NCBI GenBank assembly: GCA_015490215.1
Contig: WFYH01000059.1
Location: 1-5,660 of the forward strand
Source: Aquificaceae bacterium
GTDB taxonomy: Bacteria; Aquificota; Aquificia; Aquificales; Aquificaceae
Direction: 5' to 3'
Length of the DNA stretch: 5,660 nt
The translations under genes were made by a program, and so were the position numbers. Numbering within the stretch: position 1 is the first letter of the stretch; every line of letters begins with the position of its first letter. The notes below the pieces were generated by a model. It was given only the letters and a program-made list of their open reading frames with translations. It had not been told where the DNA came from and ran no database searches. Below, piece by piece: positions 4,852-5,660 of the stretch.

Positions 4852-5660
4852 TCAGTGGTGATGGTGTCCTCCTCCCGCCTGACCTCCGTATATACCTCTG
4901 ATCTGAGCTTCGGAGTCAAGCAGGAAGGTTCCCTTTACTACTACCTTTTGCCCTTCCTTCAGTCCATGCTTTACCTCATAAAAGCCCTCCGCCTTTCTGC
5001 CGAGCTTCACCTGAACGGGCATGAACATCCCTTCCTCCATTTCAACAAAGACCAGCGTCCTGCGTCCCGTGTCTATTACCGCAGTTTCGGGAACCGCCAA
5101 AACTTCCCCTATGGGGACCTCAAAGAGAACGTCCACTAAAGCGTTGGGCTTTAGGGCTATCCCTTTGTTCTTTGCCTTTATCCTTACCTTCACCGTTTTG
5201 GACATGTGGTCCGCCTCGGGGAATATGTAGTCCACCTCTCCCTCTATCAGATTTTCGGGATCATCCTCGGGAGTTATCAGGGCTAAGGTGCCCTTCTTTA
5301 CATATCTCGCCTGTTTGAAGGGGATCTGAGCCACTATCCAAACGGTTGATATGTCCGCTATGCGGTAGGCGGTCTGCCCCTCCTTTACATATCCGCCCTC
5401 AAATACCTTTTTTTCCAAAATCACACCGCTTACAGGGGATCTCACCAACTCCTTAGTTTTGAGGTATTCCAGCTTTTCCTTTGCCTTCTTTATAAGCTCT
5501 TTGTCGCCTTTTTCCTCCGCAAGGCGGAGTTCCTCAAGGGCTATCTGGATGTCGGGGCTGAGAACCTTCATAAGGGGTGCTCCTTTCTTTACATATTCGC
5601 CCTCAAACCTGTCGTAGGTATCAAGAACCCAAGCGTCCGCCCTTACGGTGATGTCGTATA
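4852..5660 (-). CDS. cusB: CusB-like RND efflux periplasmic adaptor with C-terminal His4 tail (5' end outside window)
   Basis: This is a membrane-fusion protein of the CusB/HlyD class, which links an inner-membrane RND pump to a TolC-type outer-membrane channel in the periplasm. The frame stays open to the window edge (268 residues visible). The in-frame ATG at 5571 falls inside a conserved segment, so it is not the start. In order the protein shows a first half-lipoyl piece (EGEYVKKGAPL), a short charged helical hairpin after SPDIQIALEEL, and the second half-lipoyl piece (VRSPVSGVILEKKV). Beta-barrel and membrane-proximal segments follow, including VPETAVIDTGRRTLVFV and GTFLLDSEAQI. These last two resemble E. 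coli CusB (IDTG and LIDSEANI). The N-terminal signal and any metal-binding Met residues are not in view. The C-terminus GGGHHHH is unusual and could bind metal. The substrate is inferred from family and neighbours. Confidence 0.93.
   Translation of the reverse strand, partial: YDITVRADAWVLDTYDRFEGEYVKKGAPLMKVLSPDIQIALEELRLAEEKGDKELIKKAKEKLEYLKTKELVRSPVSGVILEKKVFEGGYVKEGQTAYRIADISTVWIVAQIPFKQARYVKKGTLALITPEDDPENLIEGEVDYIFPEADHMSKTVKVRIKAKNKGIALKPNALVDVLFEVPIGEVLAVPETAVIDTGRRTLVFVEMEEGMFMPVQVKLGRKAEGFYEVKHGLKEGQKVVVKGTFLLDSEAQIRGIYGGQAGGGHHHH

Noticed and set aside
4786..5139. Plus-strand open frame of 117 codons opposite the DUF411 and adaptor genes
   Set aside because: It shows no recognisable motif and lies across two well-supported minus-strand genes and their junction. 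It is a shadow frame.
4852..5571. Adaptor gene starting at the in-frame ATG at 5571
   Set aside because: The frame stays open to the window end, and the upstream codons encode the conserved EGEYVKKGAPL half-lipoyl segment. The true start is therefore outside the window.

Overview
The window most likely comes from a thermophilic member of the Aquificota (the Aquifex/Hydrogenobacter/Thermocrinis group). This rests on the protein style (Lys/Glu-rich, compact genes, 1-28 base overlaps) and on a glutamate-pathway heme gene followed by membrane genes. No rRNA or other marker confirms it, so the placement is inference. It is clearly a Gram-negative-type bacterium, because it encodes an apolipoprotein N-acyltransferase and an RND efflux periplasmic adaptor.

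The layout has four parts. (1) Bases 1-480, read mostly on the minus strand, are a damaged region. A decayed transposase remnant (probably IS6/IS240-like, with at least two frame breaks) runs into a short reading frame that resembles the C-terminus of a lost outer-membrane protein. Fifteen bases later comes the well-formed start of a gene that leaves the window at base 1. Bases 421-480 hold short inverted repeats that may be the end of a second, IS200/IS605-type element. (2) Bases 501-4014, plus strand, are a tightly overlapping three-gene unit: hemL (glutamate-1-semialdehyde aminomutase), a UPF0104/LPG-synthase-TM-like integral membrane protein, and lnt (apolipoprotein N-acyltransferase). A good -10 box lies only seven bases before the hemL start, so its mRNA may be leaderless. 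(3) A one-base gap separates lnt from the convergent gene, with no room for an ordinary terminator. A perfect 9-bp inverted repeat sits inside the end of lnt instead. (4) Bases 4016-5660, minus strand, are the distal part of a metal-handling operon. In transcription order it contains a CusB-like RND adaptor ending in a natural His4 tail (5' end outside the window), an exported DUF411 protein with a CGCC cluster, and an exported protein that is about one quarter methionine and carries a CxxC.

The genes in part 4 look like one periplasmic soft-metal module, probably for Cu(I) or Ag(I). The adaptor would connect an inner-membrane RND pump to an outer-membrane channel. The two small exported proteins would bind or hand over metal in the periplasm, as CusF does in the classical Cus system. 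Each small gene has a strong Shine-Dalgarno sequence touching or overlapping the preceding stop codon, which points to coupled translation. The Met-rich protein matches no family I can name and is the best candidate in the window for something undescribed. No CRISPR array, tRNA or rRNA is visible.
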